NCBI RefSeq assembly: GCF_030066995.1
Contig: NZ_JASJAP010000001.1
Span: forward strand, 434,001 to 498,000
Reading direction: 5' to 3'
From: Erythrobacter sp.
GTDB lineage: Bacteria; Pseudomonadota; Alphaproteobacteria; Sphingomonadales; Sphingomonadaceae
Length of the DNA: 64,000 nucleotides
Part shown: positions 43,776 through 52,484 of the stretch, in pieces
Position numbering within the stretch: position 1 is the first letter of the stretch
Layout: every line of letters begins with the position of its first letter
Notes under the pieces: generated by a model
The model's input: the letters and a program-made list of their open reading frames with translations, nothing else
What the model was told of the DNA's origin: nothing
Database searches by the model: none
Made by a program: the position numbers and the translations under genes

Positions 43776-45317
43776 ATGGTGGATCCGGTCAAGACAGTCG
43801 AAGAGGCCTGGCAAGGTCTGAAAACGCTTGAAACGCGAACGCTGGGGGCGTTGTTCGAAGCGGATGGCAAGCGCGTTGAAAAGCTGACGCGACGCCTCGA
43901 ATGGCCTAGCGCCGAGGGCGAGACGGTAGGCATGCGGGTCGATTTTTCCAAGACCCATCTCGATGACGCGGCGCTCGAGGCCTTTGAGACCCTGGCTGAA
44001 GCGAGCGGCTTTTCGTACAAGCGCGAGGCGTTGTTTTCGGGCGCAATCGTGAATTCCACGGAAGGACGTCCGGCAAGTCACGGTGCGATGCGCGGCAGCG
44101 GGACCGAGGCGGACACCGAAGAGGCGGCGGCGCTCCTTGCGCGCATGGGCATGCTTGTCGAGGCGATCCATGAAGGCGTTCTGGGCGAAGTCAAACATCT
44201 CATTCACATCGGGATCGGCGGGTCCGCCCTTGGCCCGGCTCTGGCGATCGACGCTTTGACGCGCGATCTTGCGAAGGTCGATGTGCACGTTGTCTCCAAC
44301 ATCGACGGCCTCGCGCTTGAGCGTGCTTTTGCCGCCTGCGATCCGGCCACCACGCTGATCGCGATCGCGTCGAAGACTTTCACGACCATCGAGACCATGA
44401 CCAACGCGGCGAGCGCGCTTGCCTGGCTCGAAAAGGAAGGCGTCGCCGATCCGAGCGGGCGCGTCGTGGCGCTTACGGCCAGCCCTGAAAGAGCGGTCGA
44501 ATGGGGCGTTGACGAAACGCGTATCCTCCCGTTTCCGGAGAGCGTGGGCGGGCGCTACTCGCTGTGGTCGAGCATCGGATTTCCCGTTGCGCTTGCTATC
44601 GGCATGGAGGAATTTCGCGAGTTTCTCGGCGGTGCGCGGGCGATCGACACCCACTTTCGCGAGACCGATGGCCGCGCCAACGTGCCGTTGCTCGCGGCGT
44701 TCGCCGATCAATACTATGCGCGCCTTCGCGGTTGTCAGACGCGCGCTGTGTTCGCCTATGATGAGCGTCTTGCTCTGTTTCCCGCCTACCTTCAGCAGCT
44801 TGAGATGGAATCGAACGGCAAGGCGGTGAGCGCTGAAGGCGAGCCTGTCGATGACCCTACTGCCGTTATCACATGGGGCGGGGTGGGCACCGACGCGCAG
44901 CACGCGGTCTTTCAGCTCTTGCATCAGGGCACGCATCTCGTGCCGGTCGACTTCGTTGTCAGCGCCGCGCCAGGCGATGCCCTTGATCCGGTTCATCATC
45001 GCACGCTGGTGCTTAACTGCCTTGCGCAAGGCGCAGCGTTGATGGCGGGCAAAGCGAGCGAGGATGCAGCGCGCGCCTATCCGGGAGACCGTCCCTCGAC
45101 GCTGTTCCTGCTCGACGATCTCGACCCCGCGACGCTCGGCGCGCTGATTGCATTTCATGAGCACCGGACGTTTGCGAACGCTGTGCTGTTGGGGATCAAT
45201 CCGTTTGATCAGTTCGGCGTTGAGCTCGGCAAAGCTATTGCCAAACGTATCGACGCGGGCGAGGGGGATTTCGATCCTAGCACCGAGGCGGCGATGGAAG
45301 CGGCTGGATTGCGCTGA
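43776..45317 (+). CDS. pgi: glucose-6-phosphate isomerase
   Basis: 513 residues. LIHIGIGGSALGPALAIDAL, GRYSLWSSIGFPVALAIG (the signature carrying the catalytic Arg/Glu neighbourhood), WGGVGTDAQHAVFQLLHQG and the C-terminal NPFDQFGVELGKAIA are intact. It interconverts glucose-6-phosphate and fructose-6-phosphate in the cytoplasm. It is divergent from lepB. The 393 bp after it contain no gene. Confidence 0.95.
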   Translation: MVDPVKTVEEAWQGLKTLETRTLGALFEADGKRVEKLTRRLEWPSAEGETVGMRVDFSKTHLDDAALEAFETLAEASGFSYKREALFSGAIVNSTEGRPASHGAMRGSGTEADTEEAAALLARMGMLVEAIHEGVLGEVKHLIHIGIGGSALGPALAIDALTRDLAKVDVHVVSNIDGLALERAFAACDPATTLIAIASKTFTTIETMTNAASALAWLEKEGVADPSGRVVALTASPERAVEWGVDETRILPFPESVGGRYSLWSSIGFPVALAIGMEEFREFLGGARAIDTHFRETDGRANVPLLAAFADQYYARLRGCQTRAVFAYDERLALFPAYLQQLEMESNGKAVSAEGEPVDDPTAVITWGGVGTDAQHAVFQLLHQGTHLVPVDFVVSAAPGDALDPVHHRTLVLNCLAQGAALMAGKASEDAARAYPGDRPSTLFLLDDLDPATLGALIAFHEHRTFANAVLLGINPFDQFGVELGKAIAKRIDAGEGDFDPSTEAAMEAAGLR

Positions 45318-45710
45318 ACGACAGAAGGTGGGCGCGATCAGGTGTGTGTGAAGCGTTCTTGACGACGAACTGCCTTTTTGTCGGACAAACGCCGCGAGTG
45401 CGCTGGGTTCAGGCCATCGAAAGTGACATTCCGGCCACGCTCATTTTGTCACGGATTGACGTTCGAGCCTCCTTCGAAGGCGAGAAGGGATGATTCCAAA
45501 GCGCGATTCGCCGGTTTGTGTGTCATGACTTCGATCGCGTGACTCGTTTTGGAATCATCGTGGCACGCTCAAGGGATGCGGTTCGCACAAGCGGCACACC
45601 TTTGTACTTTTGTTTCGTGAAGCCGCAGTTTTGTGACCCAATTTGCACCCCTTGGGGTTTTGCGTATTGTTGCCGCAATCTTAACGGAACCAATCTCGGA
45701 AGGTCGCTCT
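45318..45710. other. 393-bp gap with a long-arm inverted repeat
   Basis: No gene-like frame is supported. It holds the 12-bp inverted repeat at 45489-45559 annotated separately, plus the promoter and leader for the two TonB-C-like genes; TTGCGTATTGTTG before 45700 is A/T-richer and may hold the promoter, but no clear -35/-10 was picked out. Confidence 0.5.
45489..45559. repeat. 12-bp perfect inverted repeat with 47-nt loop
   Basis: GATGATTCCAAA (45489-45500) is matched by its exact complement TTTGGAATCATC (45548-45559). It lies about 150 bp before the gene at 45711 and could fold in a leader or small RNA, or bind a dimeric regulator twice. Function unknown. Confidence 0.65.
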
Positions 45711-46133
45711 ATGCCCGCCATGTTAACTCTTCCCGTTGCCTGCGCGGCGCTCGCTTGCGGGCCGGTTGACCAACCGGCAGGGTTGAGAGCTCCGATCGCT
45801 TCGCCTGTGCCTGAATCGCCCGCCGTCGCCGCGAAGCCGACCCCGGCCAAGATGGTTGCTTTTGATGGCGGCTTTGACTTCCTGAAGGCGTCCCGCCGCA
45901 TGCGGGTCTGGCGGCCAGCGGTGGAGCTTGACATGACGGTCGACACGCAAGGGCACGCATCGGATTGCGAAGTCGTGAACCGCTTCCGCAAGAATTACGT
46001 CAACCAGAAGCTGTGCGAAATCGCAATGGCCCATTACACCTTCGAGCCGGCGCGCAACGCCCAGAACGAGGCGGTCGAGGGGTCATATCGCGCGCATTTG
46101 TCTTATGAGGATTTGAGCGAGGAATTTGATTGA
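45711..46133 (+). CDS. periplasmic TonB-C-like protein, first of a tandem pair
   Basis: 140 residues from ATG 45711 (MPAMLTLPVACAALACGPVD), a signal peptide with a Cys but no clear lipobox. A Pro/Ala linker is followed by a TonB-C-like domain: ELDMTVDTQGHASDCEVVNR, LCEIAMAHYTFEPARNAQNE and VEGSYRAHLSYEDLS. The typical TonB-C elements (x-D-x-x-G-x-x-x-x-C, Y-x-F-x-P-A) are present, but no transmembrane TonB helix or ExbB/ExbD nearby. It is paralogous to the next gene, whose start overlaps its stop. Confidence 0.7.
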   Translation: MPAMLTLPVACAALACGPVDQPAGLRAPIASPVPESPAVAAKPTPAKMVAFDGGFDFLKASRRMRVWRPAVELDMTVDTQGHASDCEVVNRFRKNYVNQKLCEIAMAHYTFEPARNAQNEAVEGSYRAHLSYEDLSEEFD

Positions 46134-46951
46134 TCCACTCAATTCTCGATCGCGTTTCGAAAGCGACACGGATAGGGCTGGCGGTTATTGCTGGCGCTTT
46201 TTCGTTCGCCGCCTTGGCCGAGGAACCTTCAGGCTGGATGGCGGAGACAAGCGATGGCCGCTGCGTCTTGCAGTTCCATCGCCCAGCGGGCGCAGTCCTG
46301 TTTGAACTGGAACTCGACAGCGCGGATCGATCCTACCGGATCAACGGTGCTATCCTTGAAGGATACAGCCGCGCTCAGATGCGGGACCTGCGGATAGCGG
46401 TGCGCGTTGATGCGCAGGACCTCGTCTTGACGGACAGCGGGGATGCGCTTGGAGAATACCTTCAGAAGACGGGAACGGGCACTCCCATTGGTCCGTTTTT
46501 CGCCGTGCTCGATGACAGCAAGGCTGAGCGCCTCGAACTCACAACCGGCAGCAAGGTGCACGCCCTTACTATGACGGGGTACGATCAGGCCCGCGAGGAG
46601 CTGCGCGAGTGCATCAGCGCGTTTCTTACCGTCGCAGATCCGGGTCGTGGCCCTCGCCTCATAGCGTTTGACGGCCTGAGCGACCTCAAGGCTGCGGCGT
46701 GGCGTCAAAGGCTCCTCTCACAGGATCTGCACGCCACCCTGACGGTCGATCCTGAGGGCAAGCCGACGGATTGCGCGCTCTCGCGGCGGTTCCGGCGCAA
46801 GGCGACGCGTTTGGCTCTGTGTCGCCCGCTGCTGGAGACGATGGTGTTTGACCCGGCGCGCGATGCAAGCGGTCAGCCCGTCGAGGGAACGTACAAAACC
46901 GCCATCGGGTTTGAGATGATGATGGGCAGCGACGGCTACCTTAAGGATTAG
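46130..46951 (+). CDS. periplasmic TonB-C-like protein, second of a tandem pair
   Basis: 273 residues from TTG 46130, which overlaps the upstream stop (TTGA). A signal segment (RIGLAVIAGAFSFAALAEEP) and an extra N-terminal domain of about 140 residues (WMAETSDGRCVLQFHRPAGA onward) precede a TonB-C-like domain: HATLTVDPEGKPTDCALSRR, LCRPLLETMVFDPARDASGQ and VEGTYKTAIGFEM. The pair PARN/PARD and VEGSY/VEGTY show duplication of one domain. Periplasmic, function unknown; may bind peptidoglycan or a receptor box, an inference only. Confidence 0.68.
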   Translation: MIHSILDRVSKATRIGLAVIAGAFSFAALAEEPSGWMAETSDGRCVLQFHRPAGAVLFELELDSADRSYRINGAILEGYSRAQMRDLRIAVRVDAQDLVLTDSGDALGEYLQKTGTGTPIGPFFAVLDDSKAERLELTTGSKVHALTMTGYDQAREELRECISAFLTVADPGRGPRLIAFDGLSDLKAAAWRQRLLSQDLHATLTVDPEGKPTDCALSRRFRRKATRLALCRPLLETMVFDPARDASGQPVEGTYKTAIGFEMMMGSDGYLKD

Positions 46952-47175
46952 GTCGGGATTGACAAAAGCCGCTGCTGCACCCATTTGCCGCGCACTTCCG
47001 GACCATGGGTCAGCGTGAAGCGGCGCACGGCTTTTTGGCCAGACGCGCCCTGCGGCTTTCCGGGCGATATTCCGATACAACTTCCCTTTTCACGCGGGCG
47101 GTTTCTTGAACACCCCCGCGATCGTTGGCGCGACACTGTGTCCGCCCGGCGCCGCGCCGATATGTGCGAGCTTAG

Positions 47176-48597
47176 ATGATACAGTTTTCCGACCTTGGGC
47201 TCTCGCAGCCCGTTCTCCAGGCGCTTGACCTCAAGGGCTATTCGACCCCGACGCCGATACAGGAACAGGCGATCCCGCCAGTCTTGGAAGGGCGCGACCT
47301 GCTGGGCATCGCCCAGACGGGAACGGGCAAGACCGCCGCGTTCATGCTGCCGGGCATTGACCGCCTGCGCGAAGCGGACAACCGGATTCCGTTCAAATCG
47401 TGCCGCATGCTGGTGCTCGTCCCCACGCGCGAGCTTGCCGGGCAGATCGCCGCAAGCGCCAAGGATTATGGCGCTCTGGCCGGATTGAAGGTCCAATCGA
47501 TCGTCGGTGGCACCAGCGTCAACAAAGACCGCAACAAGCTCCATCGCGGCACCGATATTCTTGTCGCGACTCCCGGCCGCTTGCTTGATCTCATAGATCA
47601 GAAGGCCTTCAACTTATCGGGCGTTGAAGTCCTCGTGCTCGACGAAGCCGATCAGATGCTCGACCTTGGCTTCATCCACGCGCTGCGCCGGATCAACCAG
47701 CTTGTGCCCAAGGAGCGCCAGACACTGTTCTTCAGCGCGACGATGCCCAAGCAAATCCGCGAGCTTGTGTCGGGCTATTGCCATAATCCCGTGCAGGTCT
47801 CGGTCACGCCCGAAAGCACCACCGCCGAGCGCATCGAACAGTTTCTTTTCATGGTGCAGCAGGATGAAAAGAGCGCGCTGCTGGAATTGATCCTTTCCGG
47901 ACGGCACCGTGTTCCCGGTGAGTTCGATCTCGTCCTGATCTTTACCCGCACCAAACACGGCGCTGACCGCGTGGTGAAAAGACTCAGCCGAGCGGGTATC
48001 CAGGCCAACGCCATCCATGGTAATAAGACGCAGGGTCAGCGCTTGCGGGCGCTTGATGAGTTCAAACGCGGCAAGACCAAGATTTTGGTCGCAACGGATG
48101 TCGCCGCGCGCGGCATCGATATCCCAGGCGTCAGCCACGTCATCAATTTCGAACTCCCCAATGTGCCCGAGCAATACGTCCACCGCATTGGTCGAACGGC
48201 GCGGGCTGGCCGAGACGGGGTGGCCATTGCCTTTTGCGCGGAGGATGAGCGCGCTTATCTCAAGGACATCCAGAAGACCACCGGCGCCAGTCTCGACCGG
48301 CTCGATCTGCCTGAGAACTTCCGCGCTGTCGTCGAAGGGGTGGGGCCGACCAAACCGCCGCCGCGCGGGGCCACGCGCGTTTCAAAGAAGAAGGTGAGAG
48401 CAAAACCTGTGGGCTCTGCCAAAGGCAACGATGCATCCAAGCGCAAGCCCGCCGCCAAGCATCCTGCGCGCAAGGGGAAGCCGCAGGGCAAGCGCCCCGG
48501 CGCGCCGGGCGGTGGCCAGGCGGGTGCCGGACGGCGTCGAGGCGCTGGCGGTCGAGATCGACGCAGTCGGCCTGGCGGCGGGCGCCGACAGGGTTGA
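47176..48597 (+). CDS. DEAD-box RNA helicase (RhlE-like)
   Basis: 473 residues. Q motif (FSDLGLSQPVLQALDLKGYS), motif I AQTGTGKTAAFML, Ia PTRELAGQIA, Ib TPGRLLDLI, II VLDEADQMLDLGF, III FSATMPKQI, and the C-terminal RecA domain with TDVAARGIDIPGVSHVINFE and HRIGRTARAGRDG are all present. A basic Gly/Arg/Lys tail (RRGAGGRDRRSRPGGGRR) binds RNA. Cytoplasmic; probable role in ribosome assembly or RNA decay. Codon use is typical. Confidence 0.93.
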   Translation: MIQFSDLGLSQPVLQALDLKGYSTPTPIQEQAIPPVLEGRDLLGIAQTGTGKTAAFMLPGIDRLREADNRIPFKSCRMLVLVPTRELAGQIAASAKDYGALAGLKVQSIVGGTSVNKDRNKLHRGTDILVATPGRLLDLIDQKAFNLSGVEVLVLDEADQMLDLGFIHALRRINQLVPKERQTLFFSATMPKQIRELVSGYCHNPVQVSVTPESTTAERIEQFLFMVQQDEKSALLELILSGRHRVPGEFDLVLIFTRTKHGADRVVKRLSRAGIQANAIHGNKTQGQRLRALDEFKRGKTKILVATDVAARGIDIPGVSHVINFELPNVPEQYVHRIGRTARAGRDGVAIAFCAEDERAYLKDIQKTTGASLDRLDLPENFRAVVEGVGPTKPPPRGATRVSKKKVRAKPVGSAKGNDASKRKPAAKHPARKGKPQGKRPGAPGGGQAGAGRRRGAGGRDRRSRPGGGRRQG

Positions 48598-48706
48598 GGC
48601 GCCCTGATCCCAAGGGCGTTCACCTTACCTTATCTTAACCGCGTGGATCCTATCTCTCGGACCGCCAAACGAGTGCCGGTCAGGAGCAATAGGAGTCGCG
48701 CGCGCC

Positions 48707-49738
48707 ATGATCAGGACGGAAACCACACTGGTTGTCGGCGCAGGTGCGAATTGTGAAATCGAGATGCCCGATGGGGCGGAGCTTCTCAATCGTATCGCCG
48801 CCGGTTTCGATTTCGATCGCTTGGGGTCGCAAGTCCAGACCCGCGACATGGTGGCTTTGGCCGCCATCTTCGAAGAGAACGCCGAGCGATTGGGAACCAC
48901 CTATGACGCCCTTCTGGAAGCGGGCCGCACAATCAAGCAGGCAAGCCGCGTCACCACGTCCATAGACGCGGTTCTCGAACAGTATGGCAGCAACAACGCC
49001 GACGTCATCGCGGCGGGCAAGATTGCGCTCGCCTATTACACCCTTCAGAATGAGGCGAAGTCGACGCTCGCGGTGGAGCCGCGTGATGCGGGCGACTTGC
49101 CGCTGCGCGGTTCGGAGAACTGGCTGTTCCAACTCGGCCAGCTGATCACGAAAGGCGTGCCGCGCGCGCAGGCGGAAACCTGTTTCGACAAGCTTTCGAT
49201 CGTCTGCTTCAATTACGACCGCGCGATCGAGCACTACCTGCCCTGGGTGGTGAGCATGGCGTTCGGCATGGACATGGAAGAGGCGCGCTTGCTGGTCGGC
49301 ACGCATCTGCGCATTGTTCACCCCTATGGCAGCCCTGGCACGCTTCCCTGGATCTTCGGCTCGGGCGAGCCGTGCGAATGGGGGAATCAGGAGCCCGAAG
49401 ACTGGCTGGCGCTCGCCAAAGGTTTCTACACAGCCTCGGAACGCAACCGCGATAAGCGTTTCTCCAGTTTTCTCATGGCGGAGATCGCGTCGGGCAAACG
49501 GCTCGGCTTCCTTGGTTTCGGCTTTGATCCGATGAACACCTCGATGCTGTTCGACCGAGTGCTCGACCACGATCCCGATGTGATGGTCGCGCTGACCGGC
49601 ATCGGAGAGGGCACCAAGAAGGCGGTGCATTACCTGCTGAAGCGCAACACGGGCGTTCAAAACCCCGATCTCATTCAGATCGAGGATACGAAATCGTATC
49701 AGCTGTTGCAGAACAACGGCTTGTTTCTCGAAACCTGA
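48707..49738 (+). CDS. SIR2-like (SIR2_2-type) NAD-binding domain protein
   Basis: 343 residues, from ATG 48707. LVVGAGANCEIEMPDGAEL is the Gly-rich NAD loop, SIVCFNYDRAIEHYL carries the conserved N-Y-D (Asn near residue 169), IVHPYGSPG the conserved His (near 205), and GKRLGFLGFGFDPMNTSMLF the C-terminal SIR2 motif. This is a compact, stand-alone SIR2_2-type unit without a zinc site or fused effector. It could be an NADase, a deacylase relative or a non-enzymatic binder. It lies in a housekeeping context (helicase and glutathione reductase), not a defense island. Confidence 0.65.
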   Translation: MIRTETTLVVGAGANCEIEMPDGAELLNRIAAGFDFDRLGSQVQTRDMVALAAIFEENAERLGTTYDALLEAGRTIKQASRVTTSIDAVLEQYGSNNADVIAAGKIALAYYTLQNEAKSTLAVEPRDAGDLPLRGSENWLFQLGQLITKGVPRAQAETCFDKLSIVCFNYDRAIEHYLPWVVSMAFGMDMEEARLLVGTHLRIVHPYGSPGTLPWIFGSGEPCEWGNQEPEDWLALAKGFYTASERNRDKRFSSFLMAEIASGKRLGFLGFGFDPMNTSMLFDRVLDHDPDVMVALTGIGEGTKKAVHYLLKRNTGVQNPDLIQIEDTKSYQLLQNNGLFLET

Positions 49739-49800
49739 CGGTTGGCTTCGACACCAAGCGCGGCCATACGGCTTCCCGGAGATCTACCGGAGCGCGAACC

Positions 49801-51156
49801 ATGGCCGAGCAGGACTACGATTACGACCTCTTCACGATTGGCATAGGCTCAGGAGGTGTGCGCGCGAGCCGTATCGCGGCAGCGCATGGCGCGAAGGTCG
49901 CAGCCGCCGAGGAGTATCGGGTCGGCGGGACCTGCGTGATTCGGGGCTGCGTGCCCAAGAAGATGCTGGTGTACGGCGCCCATTTTGCCGAGGATCTTGA
50001 GGACGCTACCCATTTCGGTTGGACAGTTGAGGGCAAGAGTTTTGATTGGGTGAAGCTGCGCGATCACGTGCAGAGCGATGTGACCCGGCTTGAAGGTCTT
50101 TACGGCGAGACCTTGTCAAATCACGATGTGACCGTTTTCAAAGAGCGCGCGGAGATCACTGGCGATCATGAGATTACGCTCGCCTGCGGCCGGGTTCTGA
50201 CCGCGAAGTACATCCTGGTGGCCACCGGAGCAACGCCGCACAAGCCCGAATTTGAAGGCAACGAACATTGCATCACATCGAACGAGGCGTTCCATCTCGA
50301 TGAGGTGCCCAGGCGCATCCTGATCGCCGGTGGCGGCTACATTGCCAACGAATTTGCCGGTATATTCAATGAGTTCGGCAGCAAAGTGACGATCGCCAAC
50401 CGCTCCGATGTGATCTTGCGCGGCTACGACGCGGCTCTGCGCGACCGGCTTCTCCAGATCAGCCTCACCAAGGGAATCGAGTTTTGCTTCAACGTCGACT
50501 TTGAATATGTCCGCAAGCAGGACGACGGAACGCTGCTCGTAAAAATGACGGGTCATGACGAGCGCGTGTTCGATCAGGTAATGATCGCCACGGGCCGCGT
50601 TCCGAACACGGATGGGCTGGGTCTGGAAAAGGTGGGCGTGGAGCTTGGCGAGAATGGTGAGATCAAGGTCGACGCGTTCTCGAAGACCACCGTCGATTAC
50701 ATCTACGCGGTGGGCGATGTGACGGACCGCGTGCAGCTGACCCCGGTCGCCATTCGCGAAGGGCAGGCGTTTGCCGACAGCGTGTTCGGCCCTGGCGAGC
50801 CCTACGCGGTTGACCATTCGTGCATTCCCAGCGCTGTCTTCAGCCACCCCCCGATCGCCGCTGTGGGTATGACGGAGGGTGAAGCGCGCAATCGCCTGGG
50901 CAACATCCGCGTTTATCAATCCGATTTTCGTCCGATGAAGAATGTGGTCGCCGGGCGCAGTGAGCGCGGGCTTTACAAGATGATCGTCGACGCAGCGAAT
51001 GACAGGATCGTCGGCGTGCATATGATCGGCCCCGAAAGCCCGGAGATCATGCAGGCGGCAGCCGTTGCCGTGAAGGCTGGCCTGACTAAAGCCGACTTCG
51101 ACGCGACCACGGCGATCCATCCGACCATGGCCGAAGAACTGGTTCTGCTTAAGTAG
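49801..51156 (+). CDS. gor: glutathione-disulfide reductase
   Basis: 451 residues. An FAD motif FTIGIGSGGVRASRIAAAHG precedes the redox motif GGTCVIRGCVPKKMLVYGA. NADPH binding is at RILIAGGGYIANEFAGIFNE, the second FAD loop at YIYAVGDVTDRVQLTPVAI, and the C-terminal catalytic His-Glu pair in AIHPTMAEELV. It is a cytoplasmic dimer that keeps glutathione reduced. Starts MAEQDYDYDLFTIG with a normal ATG. Confidence 0.95.
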   Translation: MAEQDYDYDLFTIGIGSGGVRASRIAAAHGAKVAAAEEYRVGGTCVIRGCVPKKMLVYGAHFAEDLEDATHFGWTVEGKSFDWVKLRDHVQSDVTRLEGLYGETLSNHDVTVFKERAEITGDHEITLACGRVLTAKYILVATGATPHKPEFEGNEHCITSNEAFHLDEVPRRILIAGGGYIANEFAGIFNEFGSKVTIANRSDVILRGYDAALRDRLLQISLTKGIEFCFNVDFEYVRKQDDGTLLVKMTGHDERVFDQVMIATGRVPNTDGLGLEKVGVELGENGEIKVDAFSKTTVDYIYAVGDVTDRVQLTPVAIREGQAFADSVFGPGEPYAVDHSCIPSAVFSHPPIAAVGMTEGEARNRLGNIRVYQSDFRPMKNVVAGRSERGLYKMIVDAANDRIVGVHMIGPESPEIMQAAAVAVKAGLTKADFDATTAIHPTMAEELVLLK

Positions 51157-51260
51157 TTCGCAGCGGAAATGGCAGGGCAGTCTGTCGCCAGCGCGCGAAC
51201 GGGATCGAACCCTTGGACGCTCGACTTCGGGCCTATGTCCTTTATCGTCGCGGGTGCTTG

Positions 51261-52397
51261 TCAGGCCGCAAGGCGCTCGGGAGCAAAGTCGCTGAAAGCG
51301 AGATCCAGCTCCGCTAGATCCGCAGGGAAAGCAAGCCCGAGAACCGCCGCTTCCCCCACGCGTGAAAGCGCAGGCGAGGTCTGGAAGCCAAACCCGCCTT
51401 GGCCCGCATACCAGAAGAAGCCCGGTGCACCGTCCGCTTCGCCGATGAGCGGCAGTTCGTCCCTTGCGAAGCTGCGCAGGCCCGCCCATGAGTGTTCGAT
51501 GCGCTGGATCTTGAGCGAGGTTGCGTTGACGATCCGGTCAGCGGCGATGGCAATGTCAAGCTCATCGGCGGCGGCGTCGCAGGGCGCGCTCGGGGTCTGG
51601 TCCATCGAAGAGGCAAGCAGGCGACCCGAGCCTTCGGGCAGGATATAAAACCCCTCGCCCACCGTCTTGACGAACGGCCAGCGCGAGACATCGGTATCCG
51701 GCGGACCGGCAAGGGTGATCACCGTGCGGCGGCGCGGTTCAATCTCGATTGGCGTGCATCCTGCAAGCTTGGCGACCTCGTCCACCCAAGCCCCCGCGGC
51801 GTTTACGACGCGCAGGCACCGAAATGCGCCCCGGGTACTCGCGACCTCCCATTCGTCACCGGAGTGCTCTAGCGCTGTGACCCGCGCGCCAGCCACGATA
51901 TCGCCGCCGCTTGCCACGATCTCGGCAATGTGGCGCTGCAGCATCGCATCGGTGTCAAGCTTGAGCGAGCCTTGGTCGAGGATCGCGGCATGCACCTTAT
52001 CCGGCCCGGTCGAAAGCGCCGGGAAGGCCTGGGCCGCCTGTTCCCCCGTCAGCCGATCGAAGCGGCATCCGAAGCGTTCGTGCACTGCGGCCAAGTCATC
52101 CAGCGCGCCCATCTCACATTTGCGCGCAATATGCAGCGCCGGGTGGATTCTTGTGATCGGATCGCCTGATTTGCCGCGCGTCCTCTCGAACTCGCGGAGG
52201 CTTGCCGCGGTCAGACTGCGCACGATCCGCTCTCCCAACCCGAAATGCGCGAAGGCGACGCTGCGTCCGGAGGCATGGTAGCCGGGCGCGCTCTCCGCTT
52301 CGAGCACGGTCACGCGCAGACTTCTCGAGAGCCGCGCGGCGAGCGAGAGCCCGGCAATTCCTCCACCGACGATCAGGCAGTCCGTTCGTGTCGCCAA
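51261..52397 (-). CDS. FAD-dependent amino-acid/glycine oxidase-like protein (DadA-like)
   Basis: 378 residues from TTG 52397, with GGAAGG 8 nt upstream, giving MATRTDCLIVGGGIAGLSLA and the ADP-binding G-x-G-x-x-G. Later come ESAPGYHASGRSVAFAHFG, VVNAAGAWVDEVAKLAG and the C-terminal GFFWYAGQGGFGFQTSPALS, the flavin-binding end of the DAO/glycine oxidase family. It probably oxidises a D-amino acid or N-methyl amino acid; substrate unknown. The frame is open to 52655, but this extends over the divergent pccB start. Confidence 0.85.
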   Translation of the reverse strand: MATRTDCLIVGGGIAGLSLAARLSRSLRVTVLEAESAPGYHASGRSVAFAHFGLGERIVRSLTAASLREFERTRGKSGDPITRIHPALHIARKCEMGALDDLAAVHERFGCRFDRLTGEQAAQAFPALSTGPDKVHAAILDQGSLKLDTDAMLQRHIAEIVASGGDIVAGARVTALEHSGDEWEVASTRGAFRCLRVVNAAGAWVDEVAKLAGCTPIEIEPRRRTVITLAGPPDTDVSRWPFVKTVGEGFYILPEGSGRLLASSMDQTPSAPCDAAADELDIAIAADRIVNATSLKIQRIEHSWAGLRSFARDELPLIGEADGAPGFFWYAGQGGFGFQTSPALSRVGEAAVLGLAFPADLAELDLAFSDFAPERLAA

Positions 52398-52484
52398 GCG
52401 CTTAACCTTCCGCCAATACGTTGACGCTTGCCGCTTGCTGAGGCAACGCCCTTCGCGATTGTTGCTTAAGGCAAGGGAGCGAGA

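Noticed and set aside
51180..51250. Tpsi-arm-like string GGGTTCGATCCC on the reverse strand
   Set aside because: A mismatch in the stem, no acceptor, D or anticodon arm, and no CCA, so not a tRNA; at most a chance match or old remnant.
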